Shown here one piece after another: positions 1 to 8,891 of a stretch of 64,000 bases of DNA. Position numbers and translations under genes: made by a program. Under the pieces are notes generated by a model. It ran no database searches, was not told where the DNA came from, and saw only the letters and a program-made list of their open reading frames with translations. Where the stretch lies: contig CAYFIB010000008.1 of assembly GCA_964342855.1 (NCBI GenBank), positions 1 to 64,000 on the forward strand, in the 5' to 3' direction. Positions within the stretch are counted from its first letter, which is position 1; every line of letters starts with the position of its first letter. Source of the stretch: JBCBJX01 sp964342855. Its GTDB lineage: Bacteria > Pseudomonadota > Alphaproteobacteria > Caulobacterales > Parvularculaceae.

Positions 1-276
1 CGCGGTCGTGGTGCCGTCGCCCGCTTCGTCGTTCGTTTTCGAAGCGACTTCGCGGACCATCTGGGCGCCCATGTTCTCGAACTTGTCTTCAAGTTCGATT
101 TCCTTCGCGACCGAGACGCCGTCTTTGGTCGTGCGCGGCGCGCCGAAGGATTTCTCGATGACGACGTTGCGGCCTTTCGGGCCGAGCGTGACTTTCACCG
201 CTTGGGCGAGGATGTCGACGCCGCGGACCAGTTTCTCGCGCGCATCGACGTCGAATTTGACTTCTTTCGCAGCCAT
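1..276 (-). CDS. groL: Chaperonin GroEL, N-terminal part (cut by window edge)
   Basis: The first 92 codons of the 60-kDa chaperonin, which forms the double-ring folding chamber in the cytoplasm together with GroES. The residues VTLGPKGRNV and the ATP-binding DGTTT stretch are diagnostic. The ATG is preceded by AGGAGA at a normal distance. The gene lies 44 bp downstream of groES on the same strand, the classical operon order. The rest of the protein lies beyond position 1. Expression is probably driven from the CIRCE-controlled promoter ahead of groES. Confidence 0.97.
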   Translation of the reverse strand, partial: MAAKEVKFDVDAREKLVRGVDILAQAVKVTLGPKGRNVVIEKSFGAPRTTKDGVSVAKEIELEDKFENMGAQMVREVASKTNDEAGDGTTTA

Positions 277-320
277 TCTCTGTCTCCTGAATAAAGTTTA
301 AAGAGCGACGGATGGTCGAC

Positions 321-608
321 TTAGTCGACGATGCCGAGGATGTCGGACTCTTTCATGATGAGGAGCTCTTCTCCGTCGAGCTTCACTTCCGTGCCCGACC
401 ATTTGCCGAAGAGGATTTTGTCGCCGGCTTTGACTTCCAGCGGGATGATTTCGTTGTCGTCGCCGCGCGCGCCGGAGCCGACAGCGACGATTTCGCCTTG
501 CTGCGGTTTTTCCTTAGCGGAGTCGGGGATGATGATGCCGCCGGCCGTCTTCGTATCTTCTTCGATGCGACGGACGAGCACGCGGTCATGAAGCGGGCGA
601 AAAGCCAT
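321..608 (-). CDS. groS: Co-chaperonin GroES
   Basis: A 95-residue co-chaperonin that caps the GroEL ring. It starts MAFRPLHDRVLV, and the mobile-loop region reads TAGGIIIPDSAKEKPQQG, typical of GroES. The frame stays open 15 codons further upstream, but family length and the GGAG ten bases before this ATG support the start chosen. It is the first gene of the groES-groEL operon, with the CIRCE operator 59 bp upstream of the start. Confidence 0.97.
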   Translation of the reverse strand: MAFRPLHDRVLVRRIEEDTKTAGGIIIPDSAKEKPQQGEIVAVGSGARGDDNEIIPLEVKAGDKILFGKWSGTEVKLDGEELLIMKESDILGIVD

Positions 609-666
609 CGTTCGCGTCTCCTTGGGTGGACCCTCAAACGGGTCATGAATCATCTTGAGATAAGTT

Positions 667-693
667 GCAGCACTCAGTTGGAGCGACTGCTAA
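667..693. promoter_or_regulatory. CIRCE operator (HrcA binding site)
   Basis: A 9-9-9 inverted repeat: GCAGCACTC (667-675), nine-base spacer, GACTGCTAA (685-693). Against the CIRCE consensus TTAGCACTC-N9-GAGTGCTAA the arms match at 7 of 9 and 8 of 9 positions. It lies just upstream of groES, where HrcA represses chaperonin operons in many bacteria. The hrcA gene is not in this window. Confidence 0.9.
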
Positions 694-698
694 CGGCG

Positions 699-727
699 AG
701 GTAGGGGCGCCTCACATCCGCGTCAAG
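699..727 (-). promoter_or_regulatory. Probable heat-shock sigma-factor promoter of groESL
   Basis: Read on the minus strand: CTTGAC (722-727), a 17-base spacer, then CTACCT (699-704). CTTGAC is the usual -35 of alphaproteobacterial RpoH promoters, and the -10 is a partial match to CYTATNT. The CIRCE element starts 6 bp downstream of the -10, so HrcA would sit over the transcription start. Confidence 0.55.
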
Positions 728-821
728 GACGCGGCGCCGTGGAAATCTCGGCATTTTTCGTCCGGCGGGCTCGGACGTCGCTTCGAATGAGAAACGAATG
801 CGCTGTTTGGCGCATCCTTCG

Positions 822-844
822 TCCCGAATTCGCCGAATTCGGGA
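822..844. repeat. Perfect 10-bp inverted repeat in the groES/OMP intergenic region
   Basis: Arms TCCCGAATTC (822-831) and GAATTCGGGA (835-844) are perfect complements separated by GCC. There is no T-tract on either side, so it is not an obvious intrinsic terminator. It lies about 105 bp before the outer-membrane protein gene in an otherwise gene-free stretch (728-949) and could be an operator or a structured 5' leader. Confidence 0.6.
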
Positions 845-949
845 AATATCTGCGAAGAACATCGGTGATTTGTTGGCGTCTTCAACCGCGAGTCGGCTTA
901 GGATGACGACCGATCTCAACTCTCGCAACCGCTCCGAAGGGGGAGACCC

Positions 950-1669
950 ATGCTCAAGATTTTCGCACCCGCCGCCGCCGCGACGCTCGCTCTTGTCGCC
1001 GCCGGCCCCGCCGCGGCCTTCGACCATCCGTCCTTCCGCTATTGCGAGGCGGGGTACGTGAACCAGAGCGTCGACTTCAATGAAGAGACGACGTCGGGTT
1101 CGGCGCTGGACCAGCTGAATGCCGACAGCGGCTCCGGCTTCCGCGGCGCGTGCGTTCTGGAGCTGCTCTTCGGTCTCTTCGTTCACGGCGAGTACACGCA
1201 GACCGACATCGATTTCTCCGCCGTCGCCACGGACCCCAATGACGGGTTCAATGAAGGTGGCGAAACGGCGTCGCTGCGCCTTGGCGCGGGCCTCGCGCTG
1301 GACGTGCCGGTGCTTCCGATCTCGGTCTACGGACAGGCGAGCTACACGCAGGTCGAGTTCGATGCGGGCTCCGTGGTCGATGATACGACGATGGCGGTCG
1401 AGAATTTTGAAAGCGACGACAGCGGTTTCGACGTTGAAGTCGGCGCGCGCGCGGTCTTTCTCAATCGCATCGAAGGCGGCGCGTTCGTGCGTTACACCGA
1501 TGTCGGCGCGATCAAGCGGGTCGGCAGCCTTGACGATATCGAGAACGATGAAGACATCCGCGCCGGCGCGCAGGCCGCCGTTCGGGTCGTCGGGCCTGTC
1601 TGGGGAACCGTCCGCTACGAAACCGGCGATGTCGACACCGTGATGGTCGGCGGTCGCATCTCGTTCTAA
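950..1669 (+). CDS. Outer-membrane beta-barrel protein
   Basis: A 239-residue exported protein. Residues 1-23 are a signal peptide rich in alanine, probably cleaved after AAA. The mature part alternates hydrophobic and polar residues and ends in a short beta strand with terminal phenylalanine (GGRISF), the usual signature recognised by the BAM complex. It is acidic and resembles small OmpW/OprF-like porin-family barrels, but I cannot name a substrate. GGGGGAGACCC ahead of the ATG serves as a strong ribosome binding site. It appears monocistronic. Confidence 0.75.
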   Translation: MLKIFAPAAAATLALVAAGPAAAFDHPSFRYCEAGYVNQSVDFNEETTSGSALDQLNADSGSGFRGACVLELLFGLFVHGEYTQTDIDFSAVATDPNDGFNEGGETASLRLGAGLALDVPVLPISVYGQASYTQVEFDAGSVVDDTTMAVENFESDDSGFDVEVGARAVFLNRIEGGAFVRYTDVGAIKRVGSLDDIENDEDIRAGAQAAVRVVGPVWGTVRYETGDVDTVMVGGRISF

Positions 1670-1826
1670 GTCGGAATTCGGTCGAGGTTCGGACGCGAAA
1701 CTTCCTTCGCTCCAGCGAATTTCGGTCGCAATTGGTCGCAGAATACGCATTCGGACCGGGGGGCGCTTCGGTCCTCCCAATCCGCGCGCAGCCCGAACGG
1801 CGCGCGCAAGTTCAGGAGAGAACCAC

Positions 1827-2492
1827 ATGAAACAGATCATTCTCGGCGCCGCCGTCGCCTCGTTCGCGCTGGCCGGCTGCATGACCTACGACCCGTATTC
1901 CGGCGAGAAGAAAACCTCGAACGCGACGAAGGGCGCGCTCGCGGGCGCGGCCGTCGGCGCGGCGACCGGCGCGCTGACGCAGACCTCCGACGGCAAGGAA
2001 GCCTTCAAGAACGCCGCCATCGGCGCAGCGGCGGGCGCGGCCATCGGCGGCGGCGTCGGCGTCTATATGGACCGTCAGGAAGCGAAGCTTCGTCAGCAGC
2101 TTGAGGGCACCGGCGTCCGCGTGGTGCGCAACGGAAACAACATCCAGCTCGTCATGCCGTCGGACATCACCTTCGCGTCCAACCAGTCGGCCGTGAACGC
2201 GGGCTTCTACGACACGCTGGAGTCCGTCGCGGTCGTCCTGAAAGAGTTCAACAAGACGCAGGTCGCCATCGGCGGGCACGCGGACGCGTCGGGCTCGGAC
2301 ACTTACAACATGACGCTCTCGCAGCAACGCGCTCAGTCGGTCGCTCAGGCGCTCGTCTCGCGCGGCGTCGAAGGCGCCCGCATTCAGGCGGTCGGCTATG
2401 GCGAGAGCGCCCCGATCGCGGATAACTCCACCCAGGCTGGTCGCGCTCAGAACCGCCGCGTCGAAGTCCAGATCATCCCGAACCAGTCGTAA
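1827..2492 (+). CDS. OmpA-family lipoprotein with glycine-zipper region
   Basis: A 221-residue lipoprotein with lipobox ALAGC (lipidated Cys18). Residues 35-70 are a Gly/Ala-rich glycine zipper of the YMGG type. The C-terminal half is an OmpA-like peptidoglycan-binding domain, with HADASGSDTYNMTLSQQRA and the final QAGRAQNRRVEV motif that carries the diaminopimelate-binding Asp/Arg pair of the family. The architecture matches YiaD/PAL-like proteins that tether the outer membrane to the wall. AGGAGAG precedes the start, and a hairpin terminator follows 80 bp after the stop. Confidence 0.88.
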   Translation: MKQIILGAAVASFALAGCMTYDPYSGEKKTSNATKGALAGAAVGAATGALTQTSDGKEAFKNAAIGAAAGAAIGGGVGVYMDRQEAKLRQQLEGTGVRVVRNGNNIQLVMPSDITFASNQSAVNAGFYDTLESVAVVLKEFNKTQVAIGGHADASGSDTYNMTLSQQRAQSVAQALVSRGVEGARIQAVGYGESAPIADNSTQAGRAQNRRVEVQIIPNQS

Positions 2493-2574
2493 CGACTGAT
2501 CCTGCTCCCCGATTTCCTGCGGCTTGACCGCGGGACCCAGGGAGCGGGATGATCAGCGGGAAACCACGGTAGAC

Positions 2575-2608
2575 AAAACTCCGGCGCGCGCAGCGTGGCC
2601 GGAGTTTT
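2575..2608 (+). terminator. Intrinsic terminator after the OmpA-family gene
   Basis: AAAACTCCGG (2575-2584) pairs perfectly with CCGGAGTTTT (2599-2608) around a 14-base loop, giving a stem that ends in U residues on either strand. It sits between the OmpA-family gene and the HAD hydrolase. Confidence 0.75.
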
Positions 2609-2628
2609 CGTTTGGAGCGGCGGGACTT

Positions 2629-3486
2629 ATGCGGATCATCGACGGAATTTCTGAGATCGCTGACGGCTACGAGGCGATGCTCTGCGACGCTTGGGGCGTC
2701 ATCCACAATGGCCGCAGGGTGTTCGAGGGCGCCGCTGAAGCCATGGCCGCCTTCCGCCGCGAGCGCGGACCGGTCCTTGTGCTGACCAACGCGCCGCGGC
2801 CCTCGGAGATCATTCCCGCCCAGCTCGACCGGCTGGGGCTTCCGCGCGAGTGCTGGGACGCCATCGTCACCTCCGGCGACGCCACCATGTTTGAATTCGA
2901 GCGCCGCGCGCCGGGCCCGGCTTTCCGTCTGGGGCCGGAGAAAGACGACCCGATGTTCGAGGGGCGAGGTCTTTCCTTCGCGCCGATAGAGGACGCGGCG
3001 TTCATCGCCTGCACGGGCCTCTTTCACGATGAGACCGAAGAGCCGGACGCCTATCGCGAGCTCCTGCAGAAAGGCGCGGACCGGAACATCCCCATGGTCT
3101 GCGCGAACCCGGACATCATCGTCGACTTCGGCGGCAAGCGCATGTGGTGCGCGGGCGCGCTCGCGGCGATTTATGAAGAGATGGGCGGCGCCGTCATCCA
3201 TGTCGGCAAACCGCACTCGCCGATCTACGGCCTCGCCTTTGAGAAACTGAAGCGCGTTGCGGGCCGGGATATCCCGCGCGGTAAAATCCTCGCGGTCGGC
3301 GACGGCCTCGCCACCGACATCAAAGGCGCCAACGATCACGATCTCGACGTCGTCTTCGTCGCCTCCGGCATTCACGGCGACGAGGCGCAAGGCGCGGACG
3401 GCTGTCTCGATGCGGAGAAACTGGCGGGCGTGCTGTCGGGCGAAGGGCGAACGGCGGTTGCGGGCATCGAAGAGCTGCGCTGGTAG
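2629..3486 (+). CDS. HAD-superfamily hydrolase, class IIA
   Basis: A 285-residue phosphatase-like enzyme of the HAD-IIA type (the alphaproteobacterial TIGR01459-like group). All four HAD motifs are visible: CDAWGVIHNG with the nucleophile Asp near residue 19, VLTNAP, the lysine in HVGKPHSPIYG, and AVGDGLATDIKGA. The start chosen is the ATG at 2629; the frame runs back another 35 codons, but that extension crosses the terminator hairpin. The substrate is unknown. It precedes ribF, a conserved pairing in alphaproteobacteria. Confidence 0.85.
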   Translation: MRIIDGISEIADGYEAMLCDAWGVIHNGRRVFEGAAEAMAAFRRERGPVLVLTNAPRPSEIIPAQLDRLGLPRECWDAIVTSGDATMFEFERRAPGPAFRLGPEKDDPMFEGRGLSFAPIEDAAFIACTGLFHDETEEPDAYRELLQKGADRNIPMVCANPDIIVDFGGKRMWCAGALAAIYEEMGGAVIHVGKPHSPIYGLAFEKLKRVAGRDIPRGKILAVGDGLATDIKGANDHDLDVVFVASGIHGDEAQGADGCLDAEKLAGVLSGEGRTAVAGIEELRW

Positions 3487-3534
3487 CGGCGCTCCGTCGT
3501 TGCCGACCGTCGCGGCTCCTCCTAAAGAGCGAAC

Positions 3535-4473
3535 ATGGCGTATTTCCTTGCGGACAGGCCGGTGGCGGCGACGGCGCGCGGCGCGGTCGCGGTGCTTGGC
3601 AATTTTGACGGCGTCCACGTCGGCCATCGCGCGTTGATCGAAGCGGCGGCCGGGGCGGCGGAGGCGCAGGGCGCGCCGCTGGCGGCGGCGACCTTCGAGC
3701 CGCATCCGCGCCGTCTCTTTCAGCCGGACGCCGAGCCGTTTCTCCTGACGACGCTGGACCGCCGCGACGAGCTGTTGCGCGCGGCGGGCGCGGCGCATGT
3801 CGTCGCCATTCCGTTCACAAGGGACACCGCGGGCATGTCGCCGGAGGAATTCGTCGACGAGATGCTTATCGCCCGGCTCGGCCTCGCGGGCGTCGTGGTG
3901 GGGTCTGAGTTCGAGTTCGGCAAAGGACGGACGGGCAACGCCGACAGCCTCGCCCAGCTCGGCGCGACGCGCGGGCTCTTCGTCGGGGTGCTGGACCCGG
4001 TCGCGCCCGGCGCGGAAGCCGAGAAGTACTCGTCGACCGATATTCGGTCGCTTTTGGAAGCGGGCGACGTAACTTCAGCCGCCACGCTGCTCGGGCGGCC
4101 GTGGGACGTGCGCGGGACGGTGAAAAGCGGCGAGCAGCGCGGGCGCACCATCGGCTTTCCGACCGCCAACCTGGATCTCGGCGAACTCGTTCGCCCGAAA
4201 AACGGCGTCTACGCGGTGCGCGTCGGCGTCGATGGCGCGCCGATGGACAAGCCCGCCGTCGCGAACTTCGGGCGACGCCCGACCGTCGGCGGCGAGGGGC
4301 GTCTTCTTGAGGTCCATGTCTTTGATTTTACAGGTGATCTCTATGGCCGCCGGATGGATGTCGCCTTCATCGAATTCCTGCGCGAGGAGCGCAAGTTCGA
4401 CGGTCTCGACGCTCTGAAAACGCAGATCGCGGCGGACGGCGAACAGGCGCGGGCGCTCCTCTCCAAGGCGTGA
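3535..4473 (+). CDS. ribF: Bifunctional riboflavin kinase / FMN adenylyltransferase
   Basis: A 312-residue enzyme that converts riboflavin to FMN and then FAD. The N-terminal adenylyltransferase half contains GNFDGVHVGHRALI, the nucleotidyltransferase HxGH-type site. The C-terminal kinase half, from about residue 185, contains GRTIGFPTANLDL with the conserved PTAN loop. Length and domain order are typical. It lies 48 bp after the HAD hydrolase and is probably co-transcribed with it. In many relatives ileS follows directly; here two unrelated genes intervene. Confidence 0.96.
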   Translation: MAYFLADRPVAATARGAVAVLGNFDGVHVGHRALIEAAAGAAEAQGAPLAAATFEPHPRRLFQPDAEPFLLTTLDRRDELLRAAGAAHVVAIPFTRDTAGMSPEEFVDEMLIARLGLAGVVVGSEFEFGKGRTGNADSLAQLGATRGLFVGVLDPVAPGAEAEKYSSTDIRSLLEAGDVTSAATLLGRPWDVRGTVKSGEQRGRTIGFPTANLDLGELVRPKNGVYAVRVGVDGAPMDKPAVANFGRRPTVGGEGRLLEVHVFDFTGDLYGRRMDVAFIEFLREERKFDGLDALKTQIAADGEQARALLSKA

Positions 4474-4565
4474 TGCGCACGCGCTGCGCTGGCCCCATTT
4501 CCGCCCCCATTGACCGCCTTAATCTCATCTGACGGGGCGAGACATAGTGATGAAGGGAGCGCATC

Positions 4566-5279
4566 ATGCGTCTGATCACGCGCGGCGGTATCGCCGCTCT
4601 GGCCGGCCTCGCCGGTCTGGCTTTCGCCGCCCCGGCTCTGGCCGACGGCCCGGTTTATAAGCACGGGCGCTATCACGGCGCTTACGGACATTACGGCAAG
4701 CACTACAAGCATGGGTATCACCGGTATCCTCGCGGGCGCGTCGTTTATCGCAACCACAATGACGGTAAGGGCCTTGCGGTCGCAGCGGGCGTCATCGCAG
4801 GCGCGGTGATCCTCGACGCGGTGCTCGACAGCCGCGCGCAGGCCGCATCGCCGAATTATGTCGCTTACGGACAGGCCGCCGTGCCGCAGCCTGTGGCGGT
4901 TTATCCCGCCCCGGCGCCGCGCGCGGTCGCCTATCAGCCTGCGCCCTATTACGAGAACAACGCCGCGTCCCAGCCGCAGCCTTACGTCGCGCCGACGCCG
5001 TACTATGAGAACAACGCGCCGCCTGCGCCCGCGCCGACGGCGGCCCCGGGCTCATACGAGCGTGCGTATTCCGACTGCGCCGTGCGCGCGCGTTCGGTCG
5101 CCGCGCAGCAGGGCGCGGCGAGCGTCTTCGTCTCCGACGTGACCGACGTCCAGCAACTGCCCGACGGCGCCTTCGAGATTTCCGGCTTCCTCTCGACGGA
5201 CACGATCAGCGGCTCCTTCGCGCGCCGCTTCACCTGCGTCTCCGACGCCTCGGGCGTGCGAGAACTGTCGATCGATTGA
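4566..5279 (+). CDS. Exported protein with His/Tyr/Gly-rich N-terminus
   Basis: A 237-residue protein with a clear signal peptide (about residues 1-26, ending ALADG). The mature N-terminus is a His/Tyr/Lys/Gly-rich stretch (residues 29-60), then a short hydrophobic GLAVAAGVIAGAVILDAVLD segment and a Pro/Ala/Tyr-rich linker holding two near-copies of a PYYENN element. The final 80 residues look like a small folded domain with two cysteines. GGGAG lies seven bases before the ATG. The histidine tract could bind metal, but that is only a guess. Confidence 0.7.
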   Translation: MRLITRGGIAALAGLAGLAFAAPALADGPVYKHGRYHGAYGHYGKHYKHGYHRYPRGRVVYRNHNDGKGLAVAAGVIAGAVILDAVLDSRAQAASPNYVAYGQAAVPQPVAVYPAPAPRAVAYQPAPYYENNAASQPQPYVAPTPYYENNAPPAPAPTAAPGSYERAYSDCAVRARSVAAQQGAASVFVSDVTDVQQLPDGAFEISGFLSTDTISGSFARRFTCVSDASGVRELSID

Positions 5280-5302
5280 TCGACGGCTTCTCAGAAACGA
5301 AA

Positions 5303-5335
5303 AAGCCCCGCTCGACCGAGCGGGGCTTACTTTTT
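5303..5335. terminator. Bidirectional intrinsic terminator between convergent genes
   Basis: AAGCCCCGCTC (5303-5313) pairs with GAGCGGGGCTT (5318-5328) around a four-base loop. TTTTT follows at 5331-5335 on the plus strand, and an A-tract on the other side serves the minus strand. It separates the exported protein gene from the convergent DUF4332 gene. Confidence 0.85.
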
Positions 5336-5353
5336 AGAGCGAGGCGCGCCCGA

Positions 5354-5761
5354 TCAGTGGGTGATGATCGGGTCCATCTCTTTCGCCTGCGTGACCCATT
5401 TCTCGGTCTCCGAGAGGGCCGGGGCGCGACGGGCGAGTTTCTTCTCCTCGTTCACGGTCGCCATCGCCTCGGTGAGGTTGGCGGCGTTGCGCGTCGCGAG
5501 CTCCTTCACCGTATCGACGCCCGCGGCTTCAAGAAGCTCGGCGAACTCCTCGCCGACGCCCTTGATGCGCATGAGGTCGGCCTGGTTCGCCCAGCGCAGG
5601 ATGAGTTTGTCGGAAATGCCGGTCGCGTCGGCGAGGGCCTTGCGGCCCGCGCGGCTCGCGGCCTTTTCGAGATAGTCGTCGGTGGTCTTGACGCCCTCAG
5701 CTTCGAGTTTTTCAGCGTAGGCCGGTCCGATGCCTTCGACTTCGGTGATCTTGTAGCTCAC
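5354..5761 (-). CDS. DUF4332 domain protein (helix-hairpin-helix)
   Basis: A 135-residue cytoplasmic protein with two helix-hairpin-helix-like units: EGIGPAYAEKLEAEG near the start and KGVGEEFAELLEAAG in the middle, the DUF4332 pattern. Such repeats usually bind nucleic acid non-specifically, but no specific function is known to me. I take the GTG at 5761 as the start because GGGGAAG lies just upstream and homologous proteins begin at this point; an open extension of 13 codons exists. Confidence 0.8.
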   Translation of the reverse strand: MSYKITEVEGIGPAYAEKLEAEGVKTTDDYLEKAASRAGRKALADATGISDKLILRWANQADLMRIKGVGEEFAELLEAAGVDTVKELATRNAANLTEAMATVNEEKKLARRAPALSETEKWVTQAKEMDPIITH

Positions 5762-5981
5762 GGGTCTTCCCCTTGTTCGGCTGCGTGGAAAGGTCAGCAA
5801 ACCACGGGCGATTCGTCCAGCGCGCCGACCCGTGCTAGGGCCCTTTCATGCGTATGTTCGAGGCGATTTTCCGAATTACCCGCCCGGTCGGGGCCTGAGG
5901 CCGCGGCCGGGACCGCTTTCGCTCATCGCCCGCGCGCTTTAAGACGCGCCTTCACTCGATTTTTCGACCGGATCTGACCCG

Positions 5982-8891
5982 ATGCCCGACGCGACGGACG
6001 CGCCCGCAGCGCGCGACTACAAAGACACCCTGTTCCTCCCGGAAACTGACTTCCCCATGCGGGCCGGCCTGCCGAAGGCCGAGCCGCAATGGCTTGAACG
6101 CTGGGAGAAGATCGGCCTCTACGAAAAGCTGCGCGCTGACGGAAAGGGCCGCGCGCCGTTCGTGCTCCACGACGGCCCGCCCTACGCCAACAACCACATC
6201 CACATGGGCACGGCGCTCACCAAGGTGCTGAAGGACATGATCGTCCGCACGCGCCAGATGTCGGGCTTCGACGCCAACTACGTGCCGGGCTGGGACTGCC
6301 ACGGGCTGCCCATCGAATGGCAAGTGGAGAAGGAGTTCGCCGAGAAGGGCCGCAAGAAGCGCGACGTACCCGCCTCCGAATTCCGCGCCCGGTGCCGCGA
6401 ATACGCCGCCCACTGGATTGATGTGCAGTGCGAGGAGTTTCAGCGCCTCGGCGGGGCCGGGGACTGGAAGAACCCGTACACGACCATGGCTTATGAAGCC
6501 GAAGCAGTGATCGCGTCGGAGCTCTGGAAGTTCCGCGATCGCGGACTTCTTTATCGCGGCTCCAAGCCGGTCATGTGGTCGCCTGTCGAGCAGACGGCCC
6601 TCGCTGAAGCCGAGATCGAGTACAAGGACCATGTGAGCCCGACCATCTGGGTGCGGTTCAAGCCGGTCGCGGGCGCGGCGGACGATCTGAAAGACGCCGC
6701 GGTCGTCATTTGGACGACGACGCCGTGGACCATCCCGGGCAACCGGGCGGTCTGCTACGGGCCGGGCCTTTCTTACGGCCTCTACGAAGTTTCAGCTCTT
6801 GAGGAGGGACTGGAGTTCGATCCGTGGGCGGCGCCGGGCGATAAGCTGATCCTCGCTGACAATCTCGCCGCGGACGTCTTCAAAGCCGCGAAGATCGCCG
6901 AGGCGAAGCGCGTGCGCGATGTCGCCGCCGACGAGCTGGGCACCATGACGCTCGCGCACCCGTTCCGCGAGGCGGGGTTCGGCGGGTATGAATTCGACGT
7001 CCCCATGCTCTCCGGCGATCACGTGACGGACGAGGCGGGCACGGGCTTCGTGCACACCGCGCCATCCCATGGCCAGGAAGACTTCGAGGCGTGGATCGCG
7101 CACGGCAAATCCTTCGCTGATATTCCGCACCCGGTCGGACCGGACGGCGCCTATACGAAGGACGCGCCGGGCTTTGAAGGTCTTCAGGTCCTCAAGACCG
7201 AGGGCAAGAAGACGGGGCAGGAGGGCGACGCCAATAAAACGGTGATCGCCAAGCTGATTGAAACCGGCGCGCTGCTCGCGCGCGGGCGGCTCACGCACTC
7301 CTATCCGCACTCCTGGCGCTCTAAAGCGCCGATCATCTTCCGCAACACGCCGCAATGGTTCATCGCCATCGACAAACCGATCGAGGGCGGAGAAACCCTG
7401 CGCCAGCTTGCGCTGAAGTCGATCGACGAGACGCAGTTCACCCCCGCCGCCGGACGCAACCGTCTGCGCTCGATGGTGGAGGGGCGCCCGGACTGGCTCA
7501 TCTCCCGTCAGCGCGCCTGGGGCGTGCCGCTTGCGATCTTCGTCCACAAGGAGACGGGCGAGGTGCTCGCCGATGCGGGCGTCGATGCGCGCATCGCCGA
7601 GGCCATGCGCGACGGCGGCGCGGACGCGTGGTTCGCGAAGCCGGCGTCAGAGTTTCTGGGGTCGGATTATTCGGAAAGCGAGTGGGAGAAGGTCGAGGAC
7701 ATCCTCGACGTCTGGTTCGATTCCGGCACCACCCATGCCTTCGTGCTGGAAGGCCGCGACGATCTCTCGTGGCCGGCGGACGTCTACTGCGAAGGCTCCG
7801 ACCAGCACCGCGGCTGGTTCCAGTCTTCACTCCTGCAGGCCTGCGGCACGCGCGGGCGCGCGCCTTACAAGCACGTCGTCACCAACGGCTTCGTCGTCGA
7901 TTCCGACGGCCGGAAGATGTCGAAATCTCTCGGCAACGTCATTGCGCCGCAACAGGTCATTCAGCAGTATGGGGCCGAAATCGTCCGCATCTGGGTGGCG
8001 CAGGCGGACTATACCGAAGACATGCGGGCGGGCGATGAAAGCCTGAAATCCGCCGCCGACGCCTACCGCAAGGTGCGCAACACGCTGCGTTATCTGCTCG
8101 GCGCCCTGAATGGGTTCACGGAGGAAGAGCGCCTGCCGGTCTCGGAGATGCCCGAGCTGGAGCGTTATGTTCTTCACCTCGCGGAGAAAACCGGACGCGA
8201 GGTCGCCGCAGCGTACGAACGTTTCGACTTCAAAGCGGCGTGGCGGCGGCTCTTTGATTTCGCGACGCTCGATCTTTCCGCCTTCTATCTCGATGTCCGC
8301 AAGGACGCGCTCTACTGCGACGCGCCGTCGAGCCTGCGCCGTCGAGCCGCGCGCACGGTCATGGATGTTCTCTTCGATCGCCTGACGGCGTGGCTCGCGC
8401 CGATCTGCGTCTTCACGACCGAAGAAGCATGGCTGACGCGGTTCCCGTCCGAAGACGGATCGGTGCATCTGCGTCAGTTTCCGGAAACCCCCGCTGATTG
8501 GCGCGACGACGCGCTGGCGGCGAAATGGGCGCTCATCCTGAAGGCGCGGCGCGCGGTCACCGGCGCTCTTGAGATCGAACGCCGCGAAAAGCGCATCGGC
8601 GCAAGCCTTGAGGCGGCGCCGACGATCCATACGGATGATGAGGCTGTTCGAGAGGCGATGGCGTCCGTCGATATGGCGGAAATCTCCATCACATCGGGCG
8701 TCACGCTCGGCGAAGGCGCGGCCCCGGATAACGCGGTGCGCATCGAAGACGCGCCGGGCGTCGCCATCGTCCCCGTCGAAGCGGTTGGGCAGAAGTGCGA
8801 GCGCTGTTGGCGCGTGCTGGAGGAAGTTCCAGCGGGCGGGATCTGCCAGCGCTGCGAGGCGGCGGTCGCGGAAGTCGAGGTCGCACGATGA
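5982..8891 (+). CDS. ileS: Isoleucyl-tRNA synthetase
   Basis: A 969-residue class Ia synthetase that charges tRNA-Ile. The ATP-binding signature appears as HMGT at about residues 74-77 within PYANNHIHMGTALTK, and the second signature as KMSKS near residue 645. The editing (CP1) domain contains WTTTPWTIPGNRA. The C-terminus carries a four-cysteine zinc site (CERCWRV and CQRCE). Length and order are complete. Its stop overlaps the lspA start by four bases, so the two are translationally coupled. Confidence 0.98.
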   Translation: MPDATDAPAARDYKDTLFLPETDFPMRAGLPKAEPQWLERWEKIGLYEKLRADGKGRAPFVLHDGPPYANNHIHMGTALTKVLKDMIVRTRQMSGFDANYVPGWDCHGLPIEWQVEKEFAEKGRKKRDVPASEFRARCREYAAHWIDVQCEEFQRLGGAGDWKNPYTTMAYEAEAVIASELWKFRDRGLLYRGSKPVMWSPVEQTALAEAEIEYKDHVSPTIWVRFKPVAGAADDLKDAAVVIWTTTPWTIPGNRAVCYGPGLSYGLYEVSALEEGLEFDPWAAPGDKLILADNLAADVFKAAKIAEAKRVRDVAADELGTMTLAHPFREAGFGGYEFDVPMLSGDHVTDEAGTGFVHTAPSHGQEDFEAWIAHGKSFADIPHPVGPDGAYTKDAPGFEGLQVLKTEGKKTGQEGDANKTVIAKLIETGALLARGRLTHSYPHSWRSKAPIIFRNTPQWFIAIDKPIEGGETLRQLALKSIDETQFTPAAGRNRLRSMVEGRPDWLISRQRAWGVPLAIFVHKETGEVLADAGVDARIAEAMRDGGADAWFAKPASEFLGSDYSESEWEKVEDILDVWFDSGTTHAFVLEGRDDLSWPADVYCEGSDQHRGWFQSSLLQACGTRGRAPYKHVVTNGFVVDSDGRKMSKSLGNVIAPQQVIQQYGAEIVRIWVAQADYTEDMRAGDESLKSAADAYRKVRNTLRYLLGALNGFTEEERLPVSEMPELERYVLHLAEKTGREVAAAYERFDFKAAWRRLFDFATLDLSAFYLDVRKDALYCDAPSSLRRRAARTVMDVLFDRLTAWLAPICVFTTEEAWLTRFPSEDGSVHLRQFPETPADWRDDALAAKWALILKARRAVTGALEIERREKRIGASLEAAPTIHTDDEAVREAMASVDMAEISITSGVTLGEGAAPDNAVRIEDAPGVAIVPVEAVGQKCERCWRVLEEVPAGGICQRCEAAVAEVEVAR

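Noticed and set aside
674..3798. Long minus-strand open frames over the OMP, OmpA-family, HAD and ribF genes
   Set aside because: All are antisense to genes with clear motifs; their translations are Arg/Ala/Asp-rich and low-complexity, and they run through a terminator hairpin.
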